DNA from: CBDIHP01 sp965279195
GTDB taxonomy: Bacteria > Planctomycetota > Planctomycetia > Isosphaerales > Isosphaeraceae
Direction: 5' to 3'
DNA length: 30,210 bases
Assembly: GCA_965279195.1 (NCBI GenBank)
Contig: CBDIHP010000002.1
Coordinates: forward strand, 1 to 30,210
Below, piece by piece: positions 15,801 to 22,970 of this stretch; the stretch's first letter is position 1; every line of letters starts with the position of its first letter. A program made the position numbers and the translations under genes. A model generated the notes under the pieces. It worked only from the letters and a program-made list of their open reading frames with translations, was not told the DNA's origin and ran no database searches.

Positions 15801-17201
15801 GAACCTGAGCGGCTCCCGGCTCCCTTGCAACGCCGCCATGTGCTCGGGATGCCCGGCCAGGATCGGCTCCAGCGACTTCAGGAGCCCCGGCTCGTCGAGC
15901 ACACCCTCGTGGATGACCACCTCGAAGTCCGAGCCGAGGCGGTCGCAGATCCGGCAGGCGATCGAACTCTTGCCGACCCCGCCCAGCCCGAAGACCACCA
16001 CCCCCGCCGGCATGTCATTCGAACGCAATGCGCGGATCAGCCGCTGCAGCGGTCGGCGGCGGCCGACGAAGTCGCGCCGGTCGACCACCTTCGACGACAC
16101 GTTCCGGAGCTTCCCCGGCCAGCGTTTCTGATGCGTCTCGGGCCTCGGCTTCGGCCGCTCGTTGACCCCGGGTGCGGTCACGAGCGCGGGCGGGAGCCCC
16201 CCGGCGATCGACAGCCGCAGCAGGTGCCAGTGCCGCGACGACGCCTCGGCCATCTTCGCGTGGGCGTGCAGCACGGCCTCGACCGGCGAGTGCCCCGTCG
16301 CCAGGCGTTCATAGAGCCCCGTCGCCGCGACGATGGCATCGGCGTCGAACACCGGCCGGCCCCAGCCCAGCACAGCCGGGAATCCGCAGACGAGGAGTTC
16401 CTCCGCCAGCGACGGCATGCCCCCCTTCGGAGCCTGCGCGGTGCGGCAGCCCGACAGGAACGTCAGCGCCGGGCGTCGACTCACCGCCCTGGCCAGTTGA
16501 CTCGCCGAGACCCAGTCGATGTCGCCGATCGCCGACTCCATCAGGAACCGGGGCCCCTCGTCACGATGATCGGCATGCCCGGTGAGGTGGAGGACGTCGA
16601 AATGCCCCTCGGGATAGCCTTCCACCAGCTCGCCGAGTTCCTTCAGCGTGCCCGTCTCCTCCACCGTCAGGCCCAGCGGATAGCGCCGGGTGGCCTTGAG
16701 GATCTGCCCCTCTTCCTCCTCGAACTGGAGTTCGGGCCGGACACCCATCGGGCTCGTGGCCATGAACAGCACGTGAAGCGCCCGGTTCTGTGTCGCCGGC
16801 CGGGCGACCTCCTGGCGGACCCAGCGCACCGGCAGCACCGCCGGGTTGGATCCTCGCACGAGGAAGCCCTTGCCGTCGTGCAGCACCTCCCAGGGCAGGC
16901 GGGAGAGGTCGTGATCGGCCTCGATCAGGAGCGCCAGGGTCGTCGCATTTTGCTTGCGAAACTCAGAAGCGAGCCAGCGATCGCTCCCATCCAGCCAGCG
17001 ATACAATTCCTGGCCGATGGCCACGAGGTCGGGCTCGGCGACGTTCTCGTAGAACGTCTCCGACTTCTGGACGAGCGCCTCGATCTCGCCGCGGTCGAGG
17101 GTCTGGGAGCGGAACTGGTTGGGATCGTCCCCCCAGTACCGCATCTCGACCCGGGACCCGCCGCCCGCCCTGAGCGACACGTGAACCGCACCGACCGCCA
17201 T
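12825..17201 (-). CDS. CHAT protease - STAND (NB-ARC-type) NTPase - TPR array protein
   Basis: 1458 residues. Domains in order: (1) caspase-like CHAT peptidase, about 1-335, with LSRLPWEVLHDGKGFLV, catalytic His209 in HLTGHAD and Cys252 in FLSGCRTA; (2) STAND/AP-ATPase, about 370-620, entered through DFVGRRRPLQRL, with Walker A GLGGVGKSS (Lys411), Walker B VLLVLDDFE (Asp489-490) and CVITSRYRL; (3) winged-helix linker, about 620-710; (4) degenerate TPRs to about 838; (5) thirteen 41-residue TPR-like units almost identical in sequence; (6) one decayed unit and an Arg/Lys-rich tail. Numbering starts at ATG 17201, preceded by AAAAGGGGA; a GTG at 17222 in the same frame is less likely. STAND proteins oligomerise on NTP and ligand binding, and CHAT proteases cut partner proteins. 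A cytoplasmic sensor-executioner is the likely role. First gene of a three-gene set. Confidence 0.92.
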   Translation of the reverse strand: MAVGAVHVSLRAGGGSRVEMRYWGDDPNQFRSQTLDRGEIEALVQKSETFYENVAEPDLVAIGQELYRWLDGSDRWLASEFRKQNATTLALLIEADHDLSRLPWEVLHDGKGFLVRGSNPAVLPVRWVRQEVARPATQNRALHVLFMATSPMGVRPELQFEEEEGQILKATRRYPLGLTVEETGTLKELGELVEGYPEGHFDVLHLTGHADHRDEGPRFLMESAIGDIDWVSASQLARAVSRRPALTFLSGCRTAQAPKGGMPSLAEELLVCGFPAVLGWGRPVFDADAIVAATGLYERLATGHSPVEAVLHAHAKMAEASSRHWHLLRLSIAGGLPPALVTAPGVNERPKPRPETHQKRWPGKLRNVSSKVVDRRDFVGRRRPLQRLIRALRSNDMPAGVVVFGLGGVGKSSIACRICDRLGSDFEVVIHEGVLDEPGLLKSLEPILAGHPEHMAALQGSREPLRFRLKHFLDLRAKGGLKPVLLVLDDFEQNLPVDAIAKLPLITPGAQEILEALVWAIEESGHGRCVITSRYRLETSQRDRFEQVELVALRGPEKAKKARALDGLRGAGDEVRTRVDRLADGNPRLMERLDHLLRNPAVEVLQLFDKMEAVVAEFREDVLNRELIAGLDAPTRALLRALLIYELPVPMEAVAALFLDTQAETLPVPMKKAVGLGLLEEEHEGGSALYRVPRILEAALPPLEDAERARLQDAGAEVLYRVWGKAVRGDAEPRALEILRLGLLSRRVEEVGEIGARIGHQWTNDDRYREAQDLYQSAIKAVGEDYRLMGGLGAVDFFLGDGESALSRLQKALAGCPEENSIVKVWLAGLLGDLRFRRGDLEEALRIRREEQLPVYERLKDVRELAVTQGKIADVLEARGDLEEALRIRREEELPVYERLKDVRSVAVTQGQIADVLQARGELEEALRIRREEELPVYERLKDVRELAVTQGKIADVLQARGDLEEALRIRREEQLPVFERLKDVRSVAVTQGQIADVLQARGELEEALRIRREEELPVFERLKDVRSVAVTQGKIADVLQARGELEEALRIRREEELPVFERLKDVRSVAVTQGKIADVLQARGELEEALRIRREEQLPVFERLKDVRELAVTQGKIADVLQARGELEEALRIRREEQLPVFERLKDVRSVAVTQGKIADVLQARGELEEALRIRREEQLPVFERLKDVRSVAVTQGKIADVLQARGDLEEALRIRREEQLPVFERLKDVRELAVTQGKIADVLQARGDLEEALRIRREEQLPVYERLKDVRSVAVTQGKIADVLQARGELEEALRIRREEELPVFERLKDVRSVAVTQGKIADVLQARGELEEALRIRREEQLPVYERLKDVRELAVTQGQIADVLQAKGDVDGALRIWRGDCLPVFRRLNDPFSIIQVLLRIGTTCLNRQDRAGLETLREAFQLALKYQDRRTIAMLAPLFKRPKNDQSKGDADA
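13089..14687 (-). repeat. 13 x 123-bp in-frame tandem repeat (41-codon TPR unit)
   Basis: Thirteen head-to-tail units of exactly 123 bases encode G-[DE]-LEEALRIRREE-[QE]-LPV-[YF]-ERLKDVR-[EL/SV]-AVTQG-[KQ]-IADVL-Q-A-R. A decayed fourteenth unit follows to about 12966. Variation is almost confined to five two-state positions, which assort in different combinations. Units 3-10 share the synonymous pair GTA-TTG for Val-Leu, where units 1, 2 and 11-13 use GTC-CTG. This marks the middle block as a recent internal amplification. Because the period is a multiple of three, the opposite strand is also open here; that is a by-product. Confidence 0.95.
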
Positions 17202-17320
17202 ACCCGTCCCCTTTTCCCGCACAGGCCGCCCGGCCCCTCCGCTTTCCCAGACATCCCCCGCGCGGGGAGAGCGGAACGGCTCGCGTGTTCGGGTTCAGGA
17301 TAGCAGATCCGGACGCGAAT

Positions 17321-17450
17321 TCACGGCTCAATCCCTCCGATTCGTGCCCGCACGCGACGGGCCGAGCGGATCACCCACACCAGGGCCACGCCGACCGGCA
17401 CGCCGACGACCAGCCAGGGCAGGAGGGCGACGATCGTGGGAGGCAACACG
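17321..17450 (-). pseudogene. broken 3' end of a DUF4349-type gene
   Basis: Read on the minus strand this encodes LPPTIVALLPWLVVGVPVGV, then ALVWVIRSARRVRARIGGIEP and a stop at 17321-17323. The intact DUF4349 gene at 22971-23894 ends ALLPWAVVVLPVAIG...RVRVGGIEP. The last ~24 bases plus stop are nearly identical in DNA (TCACGGCTCAATCCCTCCGA on the plus strand), and similarity continues past the stop to about 17295. There is no start or body. The broken end lies at a TTGCATGTCCCC repeat (17440-17467). Confidence 0.75.
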
Positions 17451-17467
17451 GGGACATGCAATGCATC
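17440..17467 (-). repeat. dispersed TTGCATGTCCCC repeat, copy 3
   Basis: The minus strand reads GATGCATTGCATGTCCCCGT then GTTGCCTC. It is closely similar to the closing block of the tandem units at 10461-10488 and 10585-10610. As there, it is joined to the broken 3' end of a gene, here the DUF4349 fragment. Confidence 0.6.
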
Positions 17468-17562
17468 AGGGCCTCGGTCTGACGCCCCAGGCTACGCATC
17501 CTCCCCATTTGTACGCTGATGCGACACCTCTCCTTGCGTCGCTTGCGTTGCCCCTCACCCCC

Positions 17563-17589
17563 GGCCATCGCGGGGACATCCATTGCATC
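17563..17589 (-). repeat. dispersed TTGCATGTCCCC repeat, copy 4 (diverged)
   Basis: The minus strand reads GATGCAATGGATGTCCCCGC then GATGGCC, about 122 bases from copy 3. That is the same spacing as between the two copies near 10.5 kb, so a tandem pair of ~122-base units seems to be present here as well, more decayed. The DNA between includes GGGGCAACGCAAGCG, echoing the CAACGCAAG block of the other units. Confidence 0.5.
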
Positions 17590-17716
17590 GGCCCAGGACC
17601 GATCACCCCAAGTCACGCACCCATCCCATCTTCACGCCATTCACGCCGATTCCCGCGTGGTCCGACGAAGACGTTCCCGGCGACGTCGGGTTGGGCGTCG
17701 GCCTGGGACGGCGATT

Positions 17717-19753
17717 CTATCCGCCTTCGTTGGGCGCCCCGCAGGAGGATGTCGCGGCTTCGATCGCCGCCGGGGAGGGGGGAGCGAATTGGGGTCGTGG
17801 GGTGTGGAGCCATGCCTGGAACATCAGGACGCACCAGAGCGCCTGCTGCCAGTTGCGATGGCCATGCACATGCTCATCCCAGATCCGCCGGACCGGGCCG
17901 GCGTGGAGGAACCCGTCGTCCCGGAGCACCCGCTCATCGAGGAGCGACTCCGCCCAATCCCGGAGCGGTCCCTCGAGCCAGGAGCCCAATGGCGGGCAGA
18001 ATCCGGACTTGGGCCGGTCCACCAGGGCGTCGGGCACGTACTTCGCCAGGACCTGCCGGAGCAACCACTTCTGCCGCCCGTCGCGGACCTTCCAGGCCAG
18101 GGGGACCCTCCAGGCGAACTCGACGATCCGGTGATCGAGCAGGGGCGCCCGGGACTCGAGCCCCACCGCCATCGTGGAACGGTCCACTTTCGTGAGGATG
18201 TCGTCCGGCAGGAAGCCGGTCAGGTCGAGGAACATGAGTTGCTCGATGAGTTCGCAGCGAGGCATCGGGCGATCGTCGTCGCGTGTGCCGGACTCTCCCA
18301 CCTGCCGCATCAGGGCGGAGGGCTCCACGCCCGACGAGCACAGGGCATGATGGATGCTTCGCGCGTCCCGCATCCGGCGCAGGATCGCGGCGAACTTGTG
18401 GATCCGATCGCCCGAGGCCTGTCGGCCCGACGGGCCGGGCAGCAGCGGCCGCGCCGCGTCGAGGAACCGGTCCCAATTCAACGGCGAGAGGGATGTCAGG
18501 GCCGAGGCCATGCCCCGTCGGATCGGCGACGGGACCCGGCCGAGTCGGCCCCAGACGCGTTCCGAACGCGTGTACCAGGAGTAGCCGGCGAACAATTCAT
18601 CGCCGCCGTCCCCCGTCAGGCAGACGGTCACCGCGCGGCGGGCCAGGCGCGCCACCAGGAATGTCGGGATCTGCGACGCGTCCGCGAACGGCTCGTCGAA
18701 GATCGAGGGCAGCCTGGGGAGGACGTCCCGCACCTCGCGCTCGGTGACGTAAAGCTCCTCGTGCTCGGTGCCCAGGTGGCGGGCGATGGCCCGGGCGTGT
18801 CCGGCCTCGTCGTGACTCTCCGCCTCGAACCCGATGGTGAAGGTCCGGATCGGACGGGGGCTCATCGACTGCATCAGCGAGACCACGGCCGTCGAGTCGA
18901 TCCCCCCCGAGAGGAAGGCCCCCACCGGGACGTCCGCGACCATCTGCTGGGCGACGGCCTCGCGCATCAGGCCGTCGAGGCGGTCAACCGCCTCGCCGAT
19001 CGTGCCCCCGAAGCGATCCGACGCCCCCATCTCGACGGCCTCGGCCGCGGACCAGTAGGGGATCGGGGTCGGGGTCTGCCCGCGCGCGAGGTCTCCGGCG
19101 TCGAGGGTCAGGATCGTCCCCGGGGTGAGCTTGTGGATCCGCTTGTAGATCGAGCCGGGCGCGGGGACATGGCCGCGACGCAGGTAGGCGTCCAGGGCCA
19201 TGGGGTCGATCTCGGCCCGGCACCGGGGATGGGCGAGCAAGGCCTTGAGTTCCGAGCCGAACAGGAAGAGGCCGCCCGACCATCCGTAATGGAGTGGCTT
19301 CTCCCCGATCCGGTCCCGGGCCAGGTTGAGCGTGCGTTCGCGGCGATCCCAGAGGGCCAGGGCGAACATCCCGACCGAACGGCCGATGGCCTCGCGGAGC
19401 CCCCAGCGGGCGATCGCCCGGATCAGGACCTCGGTGTCGGAGCGGCCCCGGAAGTCCACCTCCCCGTGACGCCGCAAGGCAGATCGGATTTCTCGATGAT
19501 TATAGATTTCACCATTGAAGACGAGGACGAAGCGGCCGTCCTCCGACTCCATCGGCTGATGGCCCTGGGGCGAGAGGTCCACGATCGCGAGCCGTCGAAA
19601 CCCCAGGGCCAGGCCCGCCCCGGGATCGCACCAGTGCCCGTGATCGTCGGGCCCGCGATGGTGCAATGTCGCGGTCATCCTCATGACGTCGGCGCGCAAT
19701 GTGCGGGGCTCCGTCTGGCGGACGGAGTCGAGAATTCCAGCGAATCCACACAT
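17717..19753 (-). CDS. asnB: asparagine synthase (glutamine-hydrolysing), class-II amidotransferase
   Basis: 678 residues. Cys2 (MCGFAGI) is the N-terminal nucleophile of the class-II glutaminase domain, which includes LHHRGPDDHG, RRLAIVDLSPQGHQP, FNGEIYNH and RSDTEVL. The synthetase domain has the PP-loop FLSGGIDSTAVV near 280-291, DEPFADASQIPT, and CLTGDGGDELFAGYSWY. It makes an amide from glutamine, ATP and a carboxylate, normally aspartate. It is longer than E. coli AsnB (about 554) and resembles homologues in exopolysaccharide clusters, where the true acceptor may be a sugar acid or other carboxylate. No polysaccharide cluster is visible here. ATG at 19753 is fixed by the need for Cys2; the ribosome site is weak. 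Preceded by 780 AT-richer, gene-poor bases that likely hold its promoter. Confidence 0.95.
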   Translation of the reverse strand: MCGFAGILDSVRQTEPRTLRADVMRMTATLHHRGPDDHGHWCDPGAGLALGFRRLAIVDLSPQGHQPMESEDGRFVLVFNGEIYNHREIRSALRRHGEVDFRGRSDTEVLIRAIARWGLREAIGRSVGMFALALWDRRERTLNLARDRIGEKPLHYGWSGGLFLFGSELKALLAHPRCRAEIDPMALDAYLRRGHVPAPGSIYKRIHKLTPGTILTLDAGDLARGQTPTPIPYWSAAEAVEMGASDRFGGTIGEAVDRLDGLMREAVAQQMVADVPVGAFLSGGIDSTAVVSLMQSMSPRPIRTFTIGFEAESHDEAGHARAIARHLGTEHEELYVTEREVRDVLPRLPSIFDEPFADASQIPTFLVARLARRAVTVCLTGDGGDELFAGYSWYTRSERVWGRLGRVPSPIRRGMASALTSLSPLNWDRFLDAARPLLPGPSGRQASGDRIHKFAAILRRMRDARSIHHALCSSGVEPSALMRQVGESGTRDDDRPMPRCELIEQLMFLDLTGFLPDDILTKVDRSTMAVGLESRAPLLDHRIVEFAWRVPLAWKVRDGRQKWLLRQVLAKYVPDALVDRPKSGFCPPLGSWLEGPLRDWAESLLDERVLRDDGFLHAGPVRRIWDEHVHGHRNWQQALWCVLMFQAWLHTPRPQFAPPSPAAIEAATSSCGAPNEGG

Positions 19754-20533
19754 TTGGGTTTTTCACATTCGCAAGGAGGCGAGGCCGTGACCTCGCCCGG
19801 CACGTGCCCCCCGGGGCGAACCGGGCTGCCGCCGGGCCCCGGAGCCCGACCGACGGGCAGGATGTCGCCGCCCGGGGAGCGGATCCCCCGCGTGATCGGC
19901 TTGGTCGCGGGGAGGCCTCGGGGCACGCGGCGGGCGATCGGAGTTGAGGTCCGCCGGCGGGCCAGCGATGCCCCTCGGCCCCTGCAAGGCCGAACCCTCA
20001 CGCGGCCATCCGCACCCGGACGGACGGGAGGAACGCTGCGCCGGCGGACATCCCCGCCGCGATCGGCATCGAGGCCATGCCCGAAGTGGCCTTCGCGGGG
20101 GGACGGCCCAGGCGAACCGGAGCAGATTGTAGTGGATCGAATTCAACGTTTGAAGTCAGCTCCCTGCTGAGTTCATTTTTGTGAATATTTTTAACATCTT
20201 CTTCCTGCGACGCATACAACATGGACGAGCCGAACTGGACGCGATTGCCATGCTCACCTCTGGCTCCATCGATCGCTTCAGCCTTTGCCATCGATCGAAT
20301 TTGCTCGCGCGTGCCGAGTAAATGCGGGCGATGGGGGCAAAGACAGCGGATCGGGCCCTGCGCCGGGGAACTTCGTGCCTCTTCGAATCCGAATCCCCTT
20401 CTCAATATGACCGATTTAATATAAAGATCCAAGAACGCAATGCGTAAGTACGCGTCCCAGATGCGTCGCGCGGAGGGCCACATCCTGGCCCAGATGCCAT
20501 GCATGGCGGCGTTCCGACTCCCCAGCGTCCCGG
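19754..20533. other. 780-base region without a convincing gene
   Basis: AT-rich islands lie at 20150-20220 (TTTTTGTGAATATTTTTAAC) and 20395-20440. Several minus-strand frames are open for short stretches with GC-ending codons. One starts MNSIHYNLLRFAWAVP at 20146; another ends MPIAAGMSAGAAFLPSVRVR then MAA and stop at 19998. They would join across a G6 run at 20097-20102 by a one-base shift, so a broken small gene is possible. No domain is recognisable. The region also serves as leader of the asparagine synthase gene. Confidence 0.4.
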
Positions 20534-21151
20534 CTACGGACGACGCTTCCCGTGCCGTGCCGATGGATCGATTCGCCTCAATCGTTGCAGCGTCCTTTCC
20601 ACGGACTCAAGATAACGGCCGCTGCTCTCGATGATCTCGCGGACACGCCGCTCCTCCTCGCCTTCCAGGAAAAGCAGGCAGTCGAAGGCCGCCTGCTGGA
20701 TGAACCGCGTGTGCATCTCGGTTACCCCACGCCATCTGCATTCGAGTTCGTGCAGGCGGGCGAGCGGGCAGATCGCGATGTCGTGAAACGCGTCCTCGCC
20801 CGAGGCGACGAACCAGTCTCCTCGGTAGCTGATGACCCATTCCAGCCCCGCCGCGAGGCGCAGCACCTCGCCACACACCATCGCGGCCGGTTCGATCCCG
20901 CCCCCGGGGGGCTCGACGCTCTCGTAAGCCATGTAGTCGAGTGCCTCGATGTCGGTGATCGAACCATCGAACACGGCGGGGAACGGGGGCCGGATCGAGG
21001 CCCAGTGGTCGCGATAGAGCGTGGCGGCCGCCGCGACAGCCGCGAGGTCGTCGGGCGAAGGTGGGAATCCCCAATCTCGCATGGCAGGCTCGGTCCGTTG
21101 GATTGGCGGGGCAGGCGTGAGCCGGTCGGGCGGCAGGTCCACCCACGACAC
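20534..21151 (-). CDS. hypothetical protein
   Basis: 205 residues from GTG at 21151, or 182 from ATG at 21082 (MRDWGFPPSPDDLAAV); neither has a strong ribosome site. I do not recognise the family. The sequence is acidic and helix-rich, with IEPAAMVCGEVLRLAAGLEWVI in the middle. It ends in a basic tail (RLRRIDPSARHGKRRP), with no signal peptide or membrane helix. Codon use is that of a real gene. It follows the HEAT-repeat gene by 126 bases on the same strand. The general look recalls small cytoplasmic immunity or regulatory proteins, but nothing specific supports that. Confidence 0.65.
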   Translation of the reverse strand: MSWVDLPPDRLTPAPPIQRTEPAMRDWGFPPSPDDLAAVAAAATLYRDHWASIRPPFPAVFDGSITDIEALDYMAYESVEPPGGGIEPAAMVCGEVLRLAAGLEWVISYRGDWFVASGEDAFHDIAICPLARLHELECRWRGVTEMHTRFIQQAAFDCLLFLEGEEERRVREIIESSGRYLESVERTLQRLRRIDPSARHGKRRP

Positions 21152-21277
21152 CCTTCGCTTGACCTCGCCGTCGGGAGCGGTTCGGGCATTGTATCGAGGA
21201 CGGCCGTTTGTCGGGCGAGGTTCATCCCCGGGCGGTCAAGAGGGGTCCGTGCGGGGAGGGGATGTGATCAGAGCCCC

Positions 21278-22765
21278 TCACCCCGGCGCCCGCAACCCTC
21301 CGAACACGTCGAGCGCGCCGGCTCGGTCGGGGTCGTCGATCCAGCGCCGGAGCCAGGCCGAGGTCTCCTCGGACGGGGCGGCGCGGGCGAGGGTCGCCAT
21401 CGCCCTCCACAGCGGTCGGCGATCGGCCGGGTCGCGGGGGCCGTCCGGGGCGTCCAGCCAGCCTCGGAGGAGTTCCAGGGACAGCGGCGCGGTCCTCCGG
21501 TGGATGCAGCAGAGGACCCCGGCGAGATCCGCCAGCACGGCCGGGTCGCGTTCCCCACGGATCGCCTCGGCGAACTCGGGCACCCGAGACCCCAGGCCGG
21601 TGGCCTTGAACTCACTCAGGAACCACGATGCCCGGCGCCGGAGGGCGGGGTCGGGGTGCCCGAACGCCTCGATGACGTGCGGGATCGCCCAGCGGAAGAC
21701 CTCCAGGGCATCCCCGCGCAGGGCGACGGTCGCCAGGATGAGGCTCCCGGCCAGGTCCTCCCCCGGCCCGGGTTCGACCGCCGGCCATCCTCGGCGCCGC
21801 GCCCCCGAACTCGGGTAGGCCAGCCAGAGCGCATTGGCCCTCTCGATCCCCCGCCCATCGACCGCTCGCCGCTCCACCATCCCCACAAGCTCGGGGTGAC
21901 GCTCGGAGAGCCGGTCGAACCGCCGCGTCAAGAATTCCTCAATATCTTCCATGCATATGTAATCTTTAAACGTATCGGCAGTATCAAGACTGCTCCACCA
22001 GGGCAACCCGTGCACGGCGTCGGGTCCGAGCGTGAGCAGGTCGAATCGGAGCAGACGTTCGACGAACCGCGCGGCCTCCGTCCCATCGAAGGGCTCCCCG
22101 AGGTCGACGAGCCGACTGGCACACGCCAGGCCCGTCGGGTCGCCGAGGTCGGCGGCCCGCTCGATCTCGCGGAGCCAGGCCCTGACCACAGGCAGCCGCG
22201 CGGCGACGTTCCCGAGGGCGAAGGCGTGCCCGGCCCTCGCGACCGGTTCGGCCTCGCCGGCGAGCCTCGCACGCAGCCCCTCCGCAACGCCAGTCAGCTC
22301 ACCGGCGCGCCCCACCGCATCCGCCCGGTTGACCATCAAGCTCAGCACACATGCCGAGGCGATGCGGACGTCCGACTCCGGATCGTCGAGCAGCCGCACG
22401 AACTCGCCCACGCCGTCCCACACCGCCGCGAGGCAGCCGAGTTCGATCGTATTCAGTGCCCGGCACGAAACACCTTGACTGAACGCCCAGTTCAGGCCAT
22501 CCACCTCGATGACCATGGCGAGCCAGCGCATCAACCGTCCCCGCCCGGGCGTCGCCGGGGAGGCGGCCAGCTCGATCATGAACGGCACCACCCGAGGAGT
22601 CACATCGCCGAGGACATCGATCCCCTGTTCGAACCGACCGAACGCATCGGACCACACCTCCGGATCCGGGTCGAGCAGATCCCTGATCGCCCCGGGCATC
22701 CATCCCGCAGGACCACAGTACGTCTCAAGCTCGTCCCACGGCACCTCGGCGAGTCGTTCCAGCAT
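21278..22765 (-). CDS. HEAT-repeat protein
   Basis: 495 residues, ATG at 22765 with GAGGGA six bases upstream. The protein is an alpha-solenoid of HEAT/ARM-like helix pairs: FVRLLDDPESDVRIASACVL, FALGNVAARLPVVRAWLREI, IEAFGHPDPALRRRASWFLS and AIRGERDPAVLADLAGVLCC. It opens with LERLAEVPWDELETYCGPAG, a pattern I associate with soluble HEAT proteins of planctomycetes and actinobacteria. No catalytic motif, signal peptide or membrane segment is present. A protein-binding scaffold is the safest description. The small unknown gene at 20534-21151 follows on the same strand. Confidence 0.8.
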   Translation of the reverse strand: MLERLAEVPWDELETYCGPAGWMPGAIRDLLDPDPEVWSDAFGRFEQGIDVLGDVTPRVVPFMIELAASPATPGRGRLMRWLAMVIEVDGLNWAFSQGVSCRALNTIELGCLAAVWDGVGEFVRLLDDPESDVRIASACVLSLMVNRADAVGRAGELTGVAEGLRARLAGEAEPVARAGHAFALGNVAARLPVVRAWLREIERAADLGDPTGLACASRLVDLGEPFDGTEAARFVERLLRFDLLTLGPDAVHGLPWWSSLDTADTFKDYICMEDIEEFLTRRFDRLSERHPELVGMVERRAVDGRGIERANALWLAYPSSGARRRGWPAVEPGPGEDLAGSLILATVALRGDALEVFRWAIPHVIEAFGHPDPALRRRASWFLSEFKATGLGSRVPEFAEAIRGERDPAVLADLAGVLCCIHRRTAPLSLELLRGWLDAPDGPRDPADRRPLWRAMATLARAAPSEETSAWLRRWIDDPDRAGALDVFGGLRAPG

Positions 22766-22970
22766 CGAGGTCCCTCACCCAGCAAATCCGCCGTACATTT
22801 CGCCAAGGACAAACGCCTGGTTGACATGTTTTCTTAACCGATAATCTCCTCCGATCAATTCCATGTGGCCTGGATCCGACCGAGAAAAGCGGTGCAGGCG
22901 GGCGTCGATATCCGAGCAAGTGACGAGGTCCCGGAGATGCACGTTCAAGATCGCCAATCTGGACGGCGGC

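Larger units (their letters stand above)
17202..17716. other. 515-base gene-free region with gene remnant and repeats
   Basis: Between the CHAT gene's start and the end of the asparagine synthase gene I see no intact gene. It contains a DUF4349 3' fragment and two copies of the TTGCATGTCCCC-type repeat, listed separately. It must also hold the promoter of the CHAT operon, reading leftward, but no clear -35/-10 pair was found near 17230-17300. Confidence 0.5.

Noticed and set aside
15153..20170. Large plus-strand frames of 716 and 883 codons opposite the CHAT and asparagine synthase genes
   Set aside because: Antisense shadows typical of GC-rich DNA; rich in Arg/Pro/Gly/Asp, no domains, while the opposite strand has complete known motifs.
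20380..20400. TTCGAATCC stretch suggestive of a tRNA T-arm
   Set aside because: No acceptor, D or anticodon stems can be built around it.
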